Notes under the pieces: generated by a model
The model's database searches: none
Seen by the model: the letters and a program-made list of their open reading frames with translations, nothing else
Told to the model about the DNA's origin: nothing
Shown here: positions 35,236 to 46,800 of the stretch, one piece after another
How positions within the stretch are numbered: position 1 is the first letter of the stretch
Layout: each line of letters begins with the position of its first letter
Position numbers and translations under genes: made by a program
Source: Piezodorus guildinii
Taxonomy: Eukaryota; Arthropoda; Insecta; Hemiptera; Pentatomidae
Assembly: GCA_023052935.1 (NCBI GenBank)
Contig: CM041292.1
Coordinates: 86,473,169-86,537,168 of the forward strand
Direction of reading: 5' to 3'
Length of the DNA stretch: 64,000 nucleotides

Positions 35236-35488
35236 ATATCATAACTATATCATCATATGTTTCTCAAACGTTTTTGAAAATAATGGACCATTTTTAAACC
35301 TGGTACGCTTGACACACAACTGCAACTTAAATATCTTTATGAGCATAGTTATTTTCAATTAATCGCATTGTAATTGATAACAACTTTCAATTATTTTTCC
35401 TTTATAACTGAAAAGCCCTTCTAGCCTTGGCCTCTTAAACGATTCCCAGAACTTTTCGCGACTGCCCCAACCTTTATTGGTTACCTTG

Positions 35489-36390
35489 TTACTTTCACTT
35501 ACCTACATATGATTTATATATAATAAGGGAAAGTATTGCGATCTTGAAAATTTTTGAATTCCATTTTCCAACGAATATACACGTTTTAGGGTCCCCTGAG
35601 TCCAAATAACAAAGTCCCGCAAAAAGGTCTGTAGTAACTCCCGGACGAAAACGATAAGTCCTGTGAAACTGAAATTTCATATTTAAGACAACTATACGCC
35701 CGAGATGTTACAGAAACTTTTCCATCAAAATCAGCTGACAGAAAGATCTGCTTTATATCACGTATTTTGGAACTTTTTTACGATTTTCTCAAAAACGGCT
35801 TTAACGATTTTGATTAAACTCTATATATCGATGTAAAATTTGATGGGCTTTAAAATGATGTAGGTTTTATTCTGATTGAAATGGTCTGACAGGGCTTAAA
35901 TGCCGATATTTTAAATTTTCTTCCCCTAAAGTACCTTTAATTTTGTTGATTCTATAAAAATAACTATAATATGTTAACATCATCTTATTAGCATTGATAA
36001 TTAACGGGTAAATATGCAAGTTGAGCGAATTTGATAAACAATTAAAGGAGAAAAGTACAAACATATTTTTTTATGCAATTTTTGTTTTTTTTTAACACAA
36101 GAATAGTAATATAGAAGTATAATATACCGTTGGATAGCTAATGATTTTAGAAAAAATATTATCTTGTACATACTATTGTAAAAGTTAACGGAGAGTGATG
36201 AAAAGCCGATGAAACAAACTGATTGTCGTAGATAAAAATATAATAGATTATTTAATAAAACACACGTTTCTTTTAAAATCCAATTTAAATAATTCTTTAA
36301 CTATTTATATCGTTTCTAAAATTTTTTAGTTATTTTTTAATTGATGTAAATAACGGAGGTAAGTGAAAGTCGTGAGTTGCGCGCACCAGA
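35489..36390 (+). mobile_element. Family A element, complete (902 bp)
   Basis: TTACTTTCACTTACCTACAT at the left, GGAGGTAAGTGAAAGTCG and GCGCGCACCAGA at the right, followed by a T-run. The TG microsatellite seen in other copies is lost here, giving GGTCTGTAGTAACTCC. Confidence 0.85.
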
Positions 36391-36689
36391 TTTTTTTTTC
36401 TTAGCCCTCGTGAAGGCCTAAAATTCATACTGAAACTTCGCAATAACTAGTTACTCTTATTGCAGTGATAATCACACCCTCAACAAACTTCCTCAATCAT
36501 ATGTACTTAACGGTCAATAATTATTTTATTTTTTGTACTTTCGTGTTAGATAATTTGTACTGACGTAAACCGTTCCAAAGGTCAGCGGAAACGAAGATGA
36601 GACGCAAGGGTAAGCAAGCCTCTTCAGCATTAGGTTATGTTAGTGGACACTCAGCTGCTATAAGTTAGAGTTCTTATTCATTCATTTAT

Positions 36690-36968
36690 TTTATTTATTT
36701 ATTTAACGTCACTTTATGCTACTATGGCTAATCGGACGATGCTACCTACAGTGGAAGTCCTAAATTTTGCCTATCCAGGTGTAGGGATCTTTAACGAGTA
36801 CCTGACATCGCACAGGCTCGGGACCACCATTTAACGTCCCTCCGAAGGACGGCGTAACTAAGGATTTTTTACTCCCATTAAAAAATTCTAGGACCACTTG
36901 CGGATTTGAACCCGTGACCTTTGGCATGGGAGACTGTTACGCTAGCCACCCAGCTACAAGTGATCCCA
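36690..36968 (-). mobile_element. SINE-A, near full-length
   Basis: Reverse copy with box B (GGATTTGAACCC on the + strand, 36902-36913) and box A (CCACCCAGCTACAAG, 36947-36961). Its tail joins ATTCATTTATTTTATTTA on the left, and ATTCATTTATTTAAA follows on the right, a probable target duplication. Confidence 0.85.
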
Positions 36969-37294
36969 AATTCATTTATTTAAATTATATATTTGATATA
37001 ATAGTTTTTTTTAGTAAATATACTATTTTAATTATCTCATTCTATATTTCTAGCATTTATTTTAGTTCCAAAATTTCCATATCTGTCAAGAAGCGTTCAG
37101 ATACATGCAATCTAGCTGGTAGCCACTGTACATCCAGATTTTTCACTACCAGTAATTACCTTTTTCGATTAGGAATACGTGCGTCATTCGCTTGGCCAAT
37201 CCAGCAGTCTATGATCACGATGTCGGTTCAATCAAAATAAAATCATAAGCAATTGTATTAAAGGGTGGTTTTCGTTCTTTCCGATATGCTCTTT

Positions 37295-37500
37295 TTACTT
37301 TCCCTTTCAATGAAAGAAATATATAGGTAGTTATTACAATCAAGAAAACTTTCAGATTTGTGTATGAACGGAAATATACATCTTACGGTTCAAATAATAA
37401 GTTTAGCAAAATGGTCTATGTGTGAAGTATGTCTAGCACTGCTGATAATTTTAGAAGAGTAGACTAATATACTATTTGGCATGAAATTAAATAGTCTCTA
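37295..37500 (+). mobile_element. Family A fragment, 5' end
   Basis: TTACTTTCCCTTTC, then diverged ATATAGGTAGTTATTACAATC and AAACGGAAATATACATCTTA-like segments. The remainder is missing. Confidence 0.6.
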
Positions 37501-37960
37501 AAATAAATAGAGGTTCCGATTATGAGAGGTAGGTTGTAACCTTTAAGCGGGAGAGAGGCACGGGGAGGATGCAAATTGGAGGGGTTTCGAGGTAGGCCAT
37601 TCATCAGAGCTGGGAGGACTATCTCTAGATCTGGATGTAATAAAGAAGGCTACAATGAAGCTACCGCCGCCCTATCTTCCCATCTCGCTCCGGTATATCA
37701 CCTCCGTCATAACCGAATATCTCTCTTCTTCTTATATCTGTCTTCCGCATCTTCGTCTCCTCTGCATTCCGATGCGAAAATGATTTAGCCGCGGCTTCGT
37801 CAAGGGACCCTCTTGACGTAATTCCATCATGTGGCCGAACGGAGATGAGAGATAAAGAAGGGAAAACAAATGTTAAGAAGATGGTCGATAAGGGAACAAG
37901 ATGTAAGGTATCCTTAGATACATCTCTACCGGACGGTGTATTACAACAAGGACAATTTAT
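37501..37960. promoter_or_regulatory. Candidate cis-regulatory island
   Basis: GC-balanced, unique. Includes GGATGCAAATTGGAGGGG with a POU-type octamer ATGCAAAT (37569-37576), CCATCATGTGGCCG and GTAATTCCATC. The opposing 70- and 119-residue frames resemble no protein. Confidence 0.35.
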
Positions 37961-38695
37961 AAAATTCGTCTTAATCTGGAGGCGTAATGCTATGATGGCA
38001 TTATTTATGCTAAACCTCAACCCTTATCTCTTGTCTCTATGTAGATATCTTATCAATTAGATTGGACTCCTTTCCATGAATTCTGTTTCGTATCTATTTA
38101 TATTATCTAAATGTCTATTTATTATATTCATAAAAGCCGGAACTTTAGTCCATCTTCAAGATATGTTGAACGCCTAGAAGTAAATTAGTTCCATCAGTTT
38201 AGTAGAACATTAGTTGAAGCCGTTTTCGGAAAAGGTAATAGTTTTTTCTATTTTCAAAAACAAAAGATACCGCAAGGAACATGATAGGGCACTGCCAGCT
38301 TTGCAAGTTACCTTAATAACTTATTTTATTATGTTATACCCCATAATGTTAGTAGACTATCGAGCAGCTGAGGGACAATGAAACTGCCTATTGTATGATA
38401 TGCGATTATGAAGAAATATTTAGCATACGGTTTTACCATTTTGGCAATGACTTCATTTCGGATGTTAAGCGCTGTGAACGATCCTTACAGTTTGGTCTAA
38501 TTTGAAAAGGCTATTGAGCTGTATAATGGACGGCGCACAATAATTCTACTTAAGGCTGCAGTGCACAATGTAAGCCGGAAATAAAAGGCGAAATCAAAAG
38601 ATTGATGCTAATCTCAGTAGGAAGATTAAGCTTAGAAAAATATAAAGAAGAATTCAGTCATCCTGTTAGTTAAGGATGATTTAAGTTCCAGTATG
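37961..38695. other. No gene recognised
   Basis: Weakly protein-like frames at 38370-38680 were examined as a possible retroelement relic without convincing motifs. Confidence 0.4.
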
Positions 38696-38697
38696 GA

Positions 38698-38935
38698 GGG
38701 ATCACTAGGTAGCATGGTGGCTAGCATAACAGCCTTCTATACCTATGTTCACAGGTTATGCCCTCCTACGAAGGGGACATAAAAACTCTGTCCCAAGACT
38801 GTCCAATGTCAGGTACCCGTTAAAGATCCCTATTTTAAGTAAACCTGGATAGGCATAATTTAGGACTCCCACTGTAGCATCGCCTGATTAGCCACAGTAG
38901 CATTAAGTGACGTTAAATAAATAAACAAACAATAA
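38698..38935 (+). mobile_element. SINE-A with deleted box B
   Basis: GGGATCACTAGGTAGCATGG head, then a deletion removing box B up to the GCCCTCCTACGAAGGGG segment, then the normal body and AAATAAATAAACAAACAA tail. Confidence 0.85.
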
Positions 38936-39409
38936 GTCCAAGTAGGTATTTTAGGCAGGTGAAATGTTTCAACATTGTGATAATTACAGATAGTAGTAAA
39001 GATTTATTTTTAAGATTGTCAACTATTGTTGGTTTAAAACTATTACAATTGTTTGGTAGAAGGATAGTTACCCGTACAATAAACTTTGATGAGGGATCAT
39101 TCAAATAAGCAATCAATCTAAAATAAAAAAAATATCATAAGATTTCTTTTTTAAGTATCATTTCATCAATGATCGCACTCTCAACCATTTTCTCCAATAC
39201 TGCACTTTTTTCTCGTATATTATTTAATTATATTTCTTTGAGATGAATTTAGTTCCGATTAGTTCGGTACTAGCACATTCCTTTCTTTCAAAGCACATTG
39301 TAAGTATGTTTAAAATGCGTTTTAACGTAATAAATATTTCATATACTTCAATGAATTGCCAGGGAAGCTGTAAAAAAGGACTGGTTCCAGTGATGGATAT
39401 CATCCAACT

Positions 39410-40005
39410 GCAATTCTCCTATAACTCAAAAATGGTGCTTGCTAAAGAATTTTTTTTTTTCAAAATGAAAGAACGTTAAATTTCTTTTCTAAACTCACCA
39501 TAGTTATTGAATTTGGTTTAGTAATATTGCCGCAATCGTTCGTCATAAATAGGCAATGTTTATGTTGCAAATATCGTTATCCCCAGTAAAACTACGGCAG
39601 CAGTCACTGCATAATACTTTAAATCTTCTATATGTATCCAACAAATATTTCTCATTAGCCTTTGGACGCATGTAGTGGAAAATCAATATAAAAATATTTT
39701 TTGAAGGTTTGTAATTAGCAATTCAAAGAGGCTTTTAGACCTGAAATTCGTTGCTCTACAAATTTCATTTTATGACTTTTTTCGGTTTGGATAGCTATTT
39801 CAAAGTTGTAGCTGTCTCTTAGTTACCAAATTGGATTTTGGATAAAAATCGAAAAAATTGTCTATTTATGATGAAACACTGTGGAAATATTATTAAATCA
39901 AATTCGATAACTAAGGTGACTTTTAGAAAAGAAATTAAACGTTCTTTCATTTTGAAAAAAAAAAAAAAATCTTTCAAAAACACTGTTTTTGAGTTATAAG
40001 TGAAA
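39410..40005. repeat. Long foldback (inverted repeat)
   Basis: The left arm (about 39410-39585) includes TCAAAATGAAAGAACGTTAA and the right arm (about 39825-40005) its inverse TTAAACGTTCTTTCATTTTG. Arms of roughly 150 bp pair over most of their length with indels, and each has a poly-T/A run at the matching place. No target duplication was delimited. Probably a foldback or MITE. Confidence 0.65.
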
Positions 40006-40189
40006 AATTAAAAAAAAGTGGGAACAATTCGAGGTTTCTCGGCTCCAAAAAGTGAAGCTCTCCACCTGTGATGGTGCAAACTCAGATTACTTAGGACCAT
40101 TAAGAAGTTTTAAAACGATTTCCAGCTTTGTCCGAATTAATTTCCACAAATATCCTTACTTTACTAGACTATTTTGGTATTTTTGCAAA

Positions 40190-40515
40190 ACGGGATTCCG
40201 CATCCTCTACGGATGAATATTCGACGACAAGGGGGTAATGGCAGACGGATGAATTAATCCAGCGATGAAATCGTGACTCGCTTGAAAGTTAATTGCGACC
40301 ATTAGCAGGACCCGTTGAGATTTTTATGAGGCTCGTTTGGGGAAATAATTATAGAATTAAAGATCGTAAAATATTGGGAAGTGTAGGGCGGTAGGGCGGT
40401 TCGAGAAGAACAATAATTATAGGAAGGAAGGGGGTGGTATTATCATATCATTAGCTAGTTCCCTAAGGCACCGTCATTACACGCCCTCTCTCTTGCTACC
40501 TCCTTACTGCCTCTA
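40190..40515. promoter_or_regulatory. Candidate cis-regulatory island
   Basis: GGGTAATGGCAGACGGATG, GAATTAATCCAGCGATG, GTTAATTGCGACCATTAGC, AATAATTATAGAATTAAAG. Dense TAAT/ATTA cores including the bicoid/otx-type TAATCC, with balanced surroundings and no coding frame. Confidence 0.45.
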
Positions 40516-41104
40516 TTTATTTCAGATAAAATCCTAACTTAATCGATATTATTATAGTAATCTCTTTGGTTCTTTTCGTAGATAAAATGTAAACTGCTCC
40601 AAGTCATGTAAATCCCACTCCATCATCACCCGCCGAACCCTCAATCACTCCTTTCCATTTCCTCCACGGGTCATTACATACAACTAATATCTAAATTAAT
40701 ACAACCGTGATTTTCCTTCTCGATATTTTTTTTTTTAATTTGTTTTTGTTGAAATCGTTATTAACTACAGTTATAGTATGCTAATTTTGTTTCTAAATTT
40801 GAAAGGATATGTGATCTAAAGATTTCCATTCTGATAACGTAGTAAAAACATAGTAACCGCCTATTCTAAAACTTTAATTATATGTTTAACCTATGAGTGC
40901 GACTAAACCTTAAATAAATCGGCACAGTATTATTGACGAGGAAAAGGCGCCGACAGACTGTCATCAAATTTAAAGAGGAGCTTTTTTTTTGTTGTAATGG
41001 TTCCAGATTTTTGTATTTAAAAATCTCTTGCGCGCAACGCACGGATTCACATTCTCAAAATCAAGTTTATATTTACCTTAAAATGAAATAAGAATTATTG
41101 TATA
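40516..41104. other. No gene recognised
   Basis: A short family A-like end word (TTGCGCGCAACGCACG) occurs at 41031-41046. Confidence 0.45.
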
Positions 41105-41203
41105 CTAGCTGACCCGACAGACGATGTCCTCTCTTAACTATGTCTTAGCAAAATCGGTAAAGCAATTTCCGCGTGATGCGATGACCAAGGAAAAAGGGGA
41201 TTA

Positions 41204-41259
<56 letters not shown>
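41105..41259 (-). mobile_element. Helitron-like end fragment followed by (TA)n
   Basis: Begins ACTAGCTGACCCGACAGACG, a word common at element ends in arthropod genomes. On the minus strand it finishes in CAGCTAGT, compatible with a Helitron CTAG terminus. The (TA)n tract covers 41207-41259. Classification uncertain. Confidence 0.4.
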
Positions 41260-41261
<2 letters not shown>

Positions 41262-41262
<1 letters not shown>

Positions 41263-41437
41263 TGATTGATTGAATCGATAAAGAAATGATCCAAGGAGAT
41301 ATTTTCTTCGAAAGGTGGGGAATAACCACTTTAACTCGTCGTAGAGGTGGGATACATGCGACCGTCTCGAGGTACCGAAACTTTAAACATGTAGGTCTGG
41401 GTTTTTAAGCCAGGCGAGAGTTCCAGAAACCACATCT
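41262..41437 (-). repeat. Left arm of a 175-bp inverted repeat
   Basis: Near-identical inverse of 42366-42556, e.g. GAGGTGGGATACATGCGACC and CGTCTCGAGGTACCGAAACT. It lacks about 16 nt (GGCTATCTGTTATTTT-like) present in the right arm. It is probably an inverted fragment of the LINE that starts in the right arm. Confidence 0.85.
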
Positions 41438-42365
41438 AAAATGCGCTGTTAATGAAATAGTGTCGACAACTTATGTTTTTCAGCCATTGTAGATTCTCAT
41501 AAATTGATTTTGTAATAAAGTTCTACAAGAATTAGCTCCAAATAATAGAGTCTACCGTCCTTAGTCCCGGAGATATCCCGGAATTTAGGTCCTAAATATC
41601 AGTATTTTACAATGATTAAACTGTAAAATGTAAACGTAATCATGGGGTACGAATTTATGAGAGTTGAGTATGTTGACGTTAAGAGACACTATTATGCACC
41701 ATGAGCACACACATTGTCTTCTCAAAATGTGTTATTTATTTCTGAAAACAAGGAACAAAATTATCAGACGGAATGAATAAAAACACGATTGATGATAAAA
41801 TTTATCCATTTATTAATTAATGATATTGGAAGGAATTTTCTGAAGACATACTAAATTCAAAATTTTTTAAATTCATATTTAAACCCAACACACATCCTTA
41901 TTTACTAAAGATCTTAAATCTCATAAATGCATACCCAATGATTACGATTATATTTTACTGTTTGATCATAGGAAACAACATGATATTGAGGACAATCAAC
42001 TCAGTTATTTGTCCATAGTCATTTATTAGGAACCAACTTTTGTCGTATATAATGACCTACGAGTTTTATTTCAGAGATCATGCCGATAAATCGATTCCTG
42101 AGAAGCACTGAGCTGATAACGCCTGAAAAAATGTAGCCTCTAAGCCCCAAGTATATCGCAATTAGTTCTCTGAAAATAACTACATTCCGGAGGAAGACCA
42201 GTTTGAACCAAGATGTCATGTGCTATTAGGAAGAGCTGAGATGGTTAAACATGTCTTTTTAGAGACATTGGACTTTTCCCCATGTTTTGAAGTCATTAAT
42301 TCATTTCTGATATCCTGCCACTTAACCCTGAAACACTCTTTATAATACAGAACATATAATTAAAC
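41438..42365. other. Spacer between the inverted arms
   Basis: About 930 bp of AT-rich DNA. A 66-residue minus-strand frame at 42019-42219 has no recognised family. Confidence 0.5.
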
Positions 42366-43075
42366 AGATGTGGTTTCTGGAACTCTCGCCTGGCTTAAAA
42401 TAACAGATAGCCAGAAACCCAGACCTACATGTTTAAAGTTTCGGTACCTCGAGACGGTCGCATGTATCCCACCTCTACGACGATTTAAAGTGGTTATCCC
42501 CCACCTTTCGAAGAAAATATTTCCTTGGATCATTTCTTTATTAATTCAATCAAATCCCACCATCCCACCATGTCTACACCCTTCGGGTATTTAAATCCTC
42601 AACCCATTACCAGAAAAAAAGATCTCGTCTGTCCAACCTCTACACCCCTTATCATAGAACCAAAAAATATTATTGCCCCTTTTTAGCCCGTTCCACTTCC
42701 TTATGGAATACTCTTCATCCAAACATCCGTCATGCTCCTTCCCTATCATCGTTTAAATCCCTCCTCTTTCAATACTTCCTTTCTCTTCAATCAGATGTTA
42801 GCTAATTTTTATTAAACCAACTTATGTGAGGTGAATATAGTATTTACTTTAATGAGATGTAAAAGTTAAATTTTATGTATATTCTTATTTATTTATTTCA
42901 AGAATTTGTACATAGAGATGGTACTGTGACCCTTTTATCCTTTTCCTTTTTTCATTCTTGTGTTATCTAATGTTATATATTGTTTTTGGCCAGTTATAAT
43001 TTTTTTATTTTATTCATAAATGGCATTCTTAAGGGACATTGTCCCAGAATAAAGTTTCTTGTTCTATTCTATTCT
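42366..43075 (+). pseudogene. CR1/L2-like LINE 3' end, including right arm of the inverted repeat
   Basis: The end of ORF2 reads ARSTSLWNTLHPNIRHAPSL and SSFKSLLFQYFLSLQSDVS, the WNxLPxxxxxAPSLxxFK motif that closes CR1/L2-group proteins. It is preceded by decayed STPLIIEPKN-like sequence. A 270-bp 3' UTR follows and ends AATAAAGTTTCTTG plus (TTCTA)n-type short repeats at 43060-43075, a tail style of this LINE group rather than poly-A. The first 190 bp are the right arm of the inverted repeat. Frameshifted and 5'-truncated. Confidence 0.7.
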
Positions 43076-43171
43076 TAATACATGCATAAGATAAATTTAT
43101 ATACTCATACATTTATATGTATAAATATTTACTTATTTCTATTTTTTTTTCTTACGATAACTAATATTAGC

Positions 43172-43228
43172 TGTTTTTGTTGCATGTGCTGCCTGATCCT
43201 GCCGCCCGCGCTGCAGTACGTAAGTATA
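43172..43228 (+). other. Candidate exon or splicing module 3
   Basis: T-rich tract (43142-43150), branch-like CTAAT, then TTGTTGCATGTGCTGCC, CTGCAG, TAC, GTAAGTATA. CAG at 43214-43216 leaves a 3-nt exon. Alternatively 43172-43219 is open as CFCCMCCLILPPALQY. Same architecture as modules 1 and 2. Protein not recognised. Confidence 0.3.
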
Positions 43229-43259
43229 GATTCCTATTTACATTATTGATATTAGATAA

Positions 43260-43560
43260 GAAGAATGTTTTAATCCGGGCCACACGGGAGCTATTGTCTG
43301 CTTCCTTTGTTGAGATATGCATCAGTTTGCTTTGTCTCCACGTCACCCCCTAATTGTTTAAGGACTCTTTATTGATAGCCTTCAACTGTCTCCTGGCCTC
43401 TCCCTAAATCTTTAAACCGGTCCCACTAACAATACCTTATCTCTTGTAGTCATTGTCTTAACAGTTTGTCATCCCTGCCCATTTTGAACACCTCCCAAGC
43501 CCCTCTGTCTCTCCAGGCTATTTAAGAGCTTGATATTTTGCCTTGCCATCTCAAAATTTT
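43260..43560. promoter_or_regulatory. Weak candidate regulatory island
   Basis: Pyrimidine-rich unique block with CACGTCACCCCCTAATTG and TTTAAGGAC, downstream of module 3. It could equally be intronic. Confidence 0.25.
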
Positions 43561-44559
43561 ACGAGTTTAAGACCACTAGTTACAAACCTGATTTCCTTAC
43601 AGGTCGGTTAAAGATGTCAACATGATCGTACAAAGAAATACTTATTTTGAATATTTATATAATTATAACTGTACTATTTAAATGATGGGACTCGGTTCCA
43701 CATTTCACGTCCGGTCACATTTAAATCATCCTCATAATGCCAAAGTATATGATTCAATAATATTAGCATTGTTTTTGTCATTTTAAAATCTTTCAATAAA
43801 TTAATTGTATAATGACAACAATAGCTATATTTTCACTTGTGGCAGATTGGACCTTAAGGAGGTCTGGACGATAAAAATTTTAGAGCTTTAGGCAACATGA
43901 TATTGCAGGTCCTCTCGGGGTGGAGATTTTGTAGGTCACCTCGTTGTCTATTGCTCCCTATAGATAATTGTATTATCTAGTTTGTGTGATTACGTGGAGT
44001 CTCGCGAGCAACTTTGTATTATGAGCTATGAATGACCTTATGTATAAATCGTTTCTTGCATATTGTATGGTGAAGGGCCTTATTCAGTCTCTAACCCTTG
44101 ACTGATTTTCATTATGAAGAAACCGAAAATATCAAAACATTAGAGATCAGAAATAAAATTCGAATCACCCAAAAGCACTTCTCCAACATCAACCCAATCC
44201 ACAAAAAATATATTCAACTCCATAACTTAGTTTAGGTATGAAGAATTCTCCGGAATCATATAAAAATCTGAGATTTATTGCCACTTTTATGGTATTTTTC
44301 AGGCTAGATAAAAACTATAAGTGACTTGCGGCTTGCCATAAGAATTTATACAATTATTTTTAAAGAAGTGATCCTCTTGATCGATTGAGGGGTCGAAATT
44401 AGGCAAGGGCAGAAGTAGATATTCACTAAAATAATTTGCAATCGTTCCAAGTTTTCAGACGGTTCGTTCGCAAATTTCGCAGCTGCTTATCATACCTAAA
44501 AATTCCTCATTATATTTGTACTATTAATTAAAGGTGTGCGATTCTTCTTTTAATTGGAA
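43561..44559. other. No gene or repeat recognised
   Basis: AT-rich unique DNA. Confidence 0.5.
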
Positions 44560-44965
44560 ATATGTCCAATGGGTCTTCCACTTGGGTTGCCGTCCAGTAG
44601 AAGCAAATAGGGTAAGATGATCCTACGGCAGTGGGCGGTTATTGATGCTTGGTATAGACAGAGTAGATCTGGTAGGCTAATCTCTAGCCGTACTGGCTAG
44701 GCTTATTTGTTGCCGGGGCCGGATGACTTACTGCCCGGCGGGCACCTGTCCCCCGGCCCCGACTTATCGCCGCATTCTCCCGCTTCTGTCCCTCTCCGAG
44801 GCCTTCGCTTGACCTTTTGCCGCTCCATTGCTTCGCCATGGCACAACGAGCAGAGCTCTAACGAACCCCGCTCTCATGGCATCCATTCGTTCCAAAGAAT
44901 GCCTGGACGTTGTTGATGATACTGGTTCACTTCGGAACAGGCGATACACATTTTTATTTGTTTGT
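44560..44965. promoter_or_regulatory. GC island, candidate regulatory
   Basis: The most GC-rich stretch of the window. CGGGGCCGG (44714-44722) and CCGGCCCCG (44753-44761) form a 9-bp inverted repeat, with a second small palindrome between them (44733-44743). The overlapping + and - frames of 60-70 codons follow from GC content. A first exon or CpG-like element is possible. Confidence 0.4.
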
Positions 44966-45035
44966 TTGAATCACCCTCTAGAGGATAGCATACTTGCATC
45001 GTACAAAATATACATTTGATTGGAGAATAACTTGT

Positions 45036-45318
45036 TGGCAGGGGGCACCTGTGGTGTATTAACTAGCATAACATCCTTCTGTACCAAAGTTTAAAGGTTC
45101 AAACCCTGCAGATGGCCCTGAGATTTTTCAAAGGAGTAAAACATTCTTGGTTTTACCGTTCTACGGTGGAGGCGTGAAATAGTGCTCCCTAGCTTGTGCG
45201 ATGTCAGGTACTCGTTAAAGATCCCTATGCTAAGTAAACCTGGATTGGCAAATCCAACTGAAGCATCGTCCGATTAGCCACAATAGCATAAATGACGTTA
45301 ATGAATAAACAACCAACA
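45036..45318 (+). mobile_element. SINE-A, diverged full-length copy
   Basis: GGGGGCACCTGTGGTGTATT head, box B GGTTCAAACCC (45104-45114), then TGCGATGTCAGGTACTCG and TAATGAATAAACAACCAAC tail. Confidence 0.85.
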
Positions 45319-46385
45319 ATAGATTGGAAAAATGAAATATTTGATGCTGTGATATGTTCACAATTTTCAAGTTCTATTATTGTCAGTATACATTTTTTAC
45401 TTGAATGTCTTTTGGCTGGGGGTCTATAGTTCTTTATTTGTGAGTATTTTTCACGTAGTAAGTTAAATACGGATTGTTCTATCCAAGAAAGGGGAACCGC
45501 CACTTAATGCATTTTAAACATAACCATAGTATAAGATCCGTCACTGTTTGATTTGACATCACGATTATAACCTGTGAAGGTGGTGACTTGTTAATAATAA
45601 GGCATTAACTGACATTACTTTTGTCTCCTCATTTATCATTTAAATGTTGTGCCGAATCCAATATGATCTATCTCTGCTAATTTTGAGTTTCGGTCAATAA
45701 TAAAATATAAAATTTACTATTTAATAAATGCCACTGCAGACAAAATACTCCTAAAAAATGTCTATACATAATTTACCGCAACAATACTTGCGCAGTTAGT
45801 TTGTTCGGCATAACATTCTTTATTCCCTTTATCTAATCTTATAAAGTCAGCTTCTAGCAAACTAAAGAAAAACATGTGTTTTTTTCGGCAATTGTGCATG
45901 GAAATCTGGTACAAAGTTGGTTTCAGAAACTCAACAAGCAAAAAAATATTCCACGCATTGGATAGCTTTGGGAACTTAGAAATAAATATCGTTGAAACTG
46001 ATCTAGAGGTTATGTTAATGTTAAGGTAAGGTTGTTTTCATAGTGTACTTGGGAGGGAAAGTGATGTTTTCAGAGTAACATAAAAAAAAAAAATCTTGAT
46101 TAACCAAACCCTACGTGGTGGGGCTTTATGGGTATAATATAATTGTATGAGTTTGACATTGGAACCTCTTTCAGGGTTACGGAATAATGTTATAGAATCC
46201 ATCTGTTGCTCCCCTCTCCATTCAGATTTGTTATTTTATTAAATTATATATACATTATACATTGTAATTTGCATGTTTAATATTGTGTAGCATATAATGG
46301 CCCATATCCGAGTGTTTTATGAAAATGAAACGAGGCATCTAGAAGTAATAGTAGAGTATGTATTACCGTAAAGCGATAACGAACC
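45319..46385. other. No gene recognised
   Basis: AT-rich. The open frame 45225-45503 overlaps the SINE tail and is incidental. Confidence 0.5.
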
Positions 46386-46389
46386 TATA

Positions 46390-46800
46390 CTTAAGATAAT
46401 TTTTCCTCTATTTGCCCTAGAGCCGGTAGGGAGGCCGGGAGCGTAGTCCCAAGGCAGGTGAACTATTAGCATAACTGGTGAACGGGCATGAGCTAAACGA
46501 ATATGCTTGTTGCGATTGTTCCTAGCACAGGTGCTACCACTTACTTTTTCCTGTAGTTTAAAAGCCTCCACTTGTCCAGGATGACCCCTTCATTTCCATA
46601 TCACCAATTTAATTGCTCTTTAATAGGTTTCAATTATATTTCAGTTAGGCGGAGTATCGCGGTGTTTTTACCCCGTTCGGGGGTGAAGAACCCACTGGTA
46701 GCCCTTGACTGGAATACATTAATATCGACAACCTCCCACTGTCACCCTACTTTTCCCTTACTAGATTAGCCTTGCCAAATTTGCCCCTAATTGATAATAA
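46390..46800. promoter_or_regulatory. Candidate cis-regulatory island
   Basis: Contains AAGGCAGGTGAAC and GCACAGGTGCTACC (two E-boxes) and CCCTAATTGATAATAATAATC. Balanced composition and unique. Confidence 0.35.

Noticed and set aside
37576..38060. Frames of 70, 119 and 71 codons
   Set aside because: They overlap on opposite strands and show no motif. The 119-codon frame is the shadow of balanced composition.
38370..38690. Possible Ty3-like reverse transcriptase relic
   Set aside because: A few words such as EEFSHPV are suggestive, but no RT block could be aligned.
39252..39305. 6-nt exon-like CACATT between CTTTCTTTCAAAG and GTAAGTATG
   Set aside because: AAG acceptor and AT-rich context. 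One such match is expected by chance in 64 kb.
44707..44916. 69-codon open frame with proline-rich start
   Set aside because: Overlaps open frames on both strands in a GC-rich block, so openness follows from composition. No family features.
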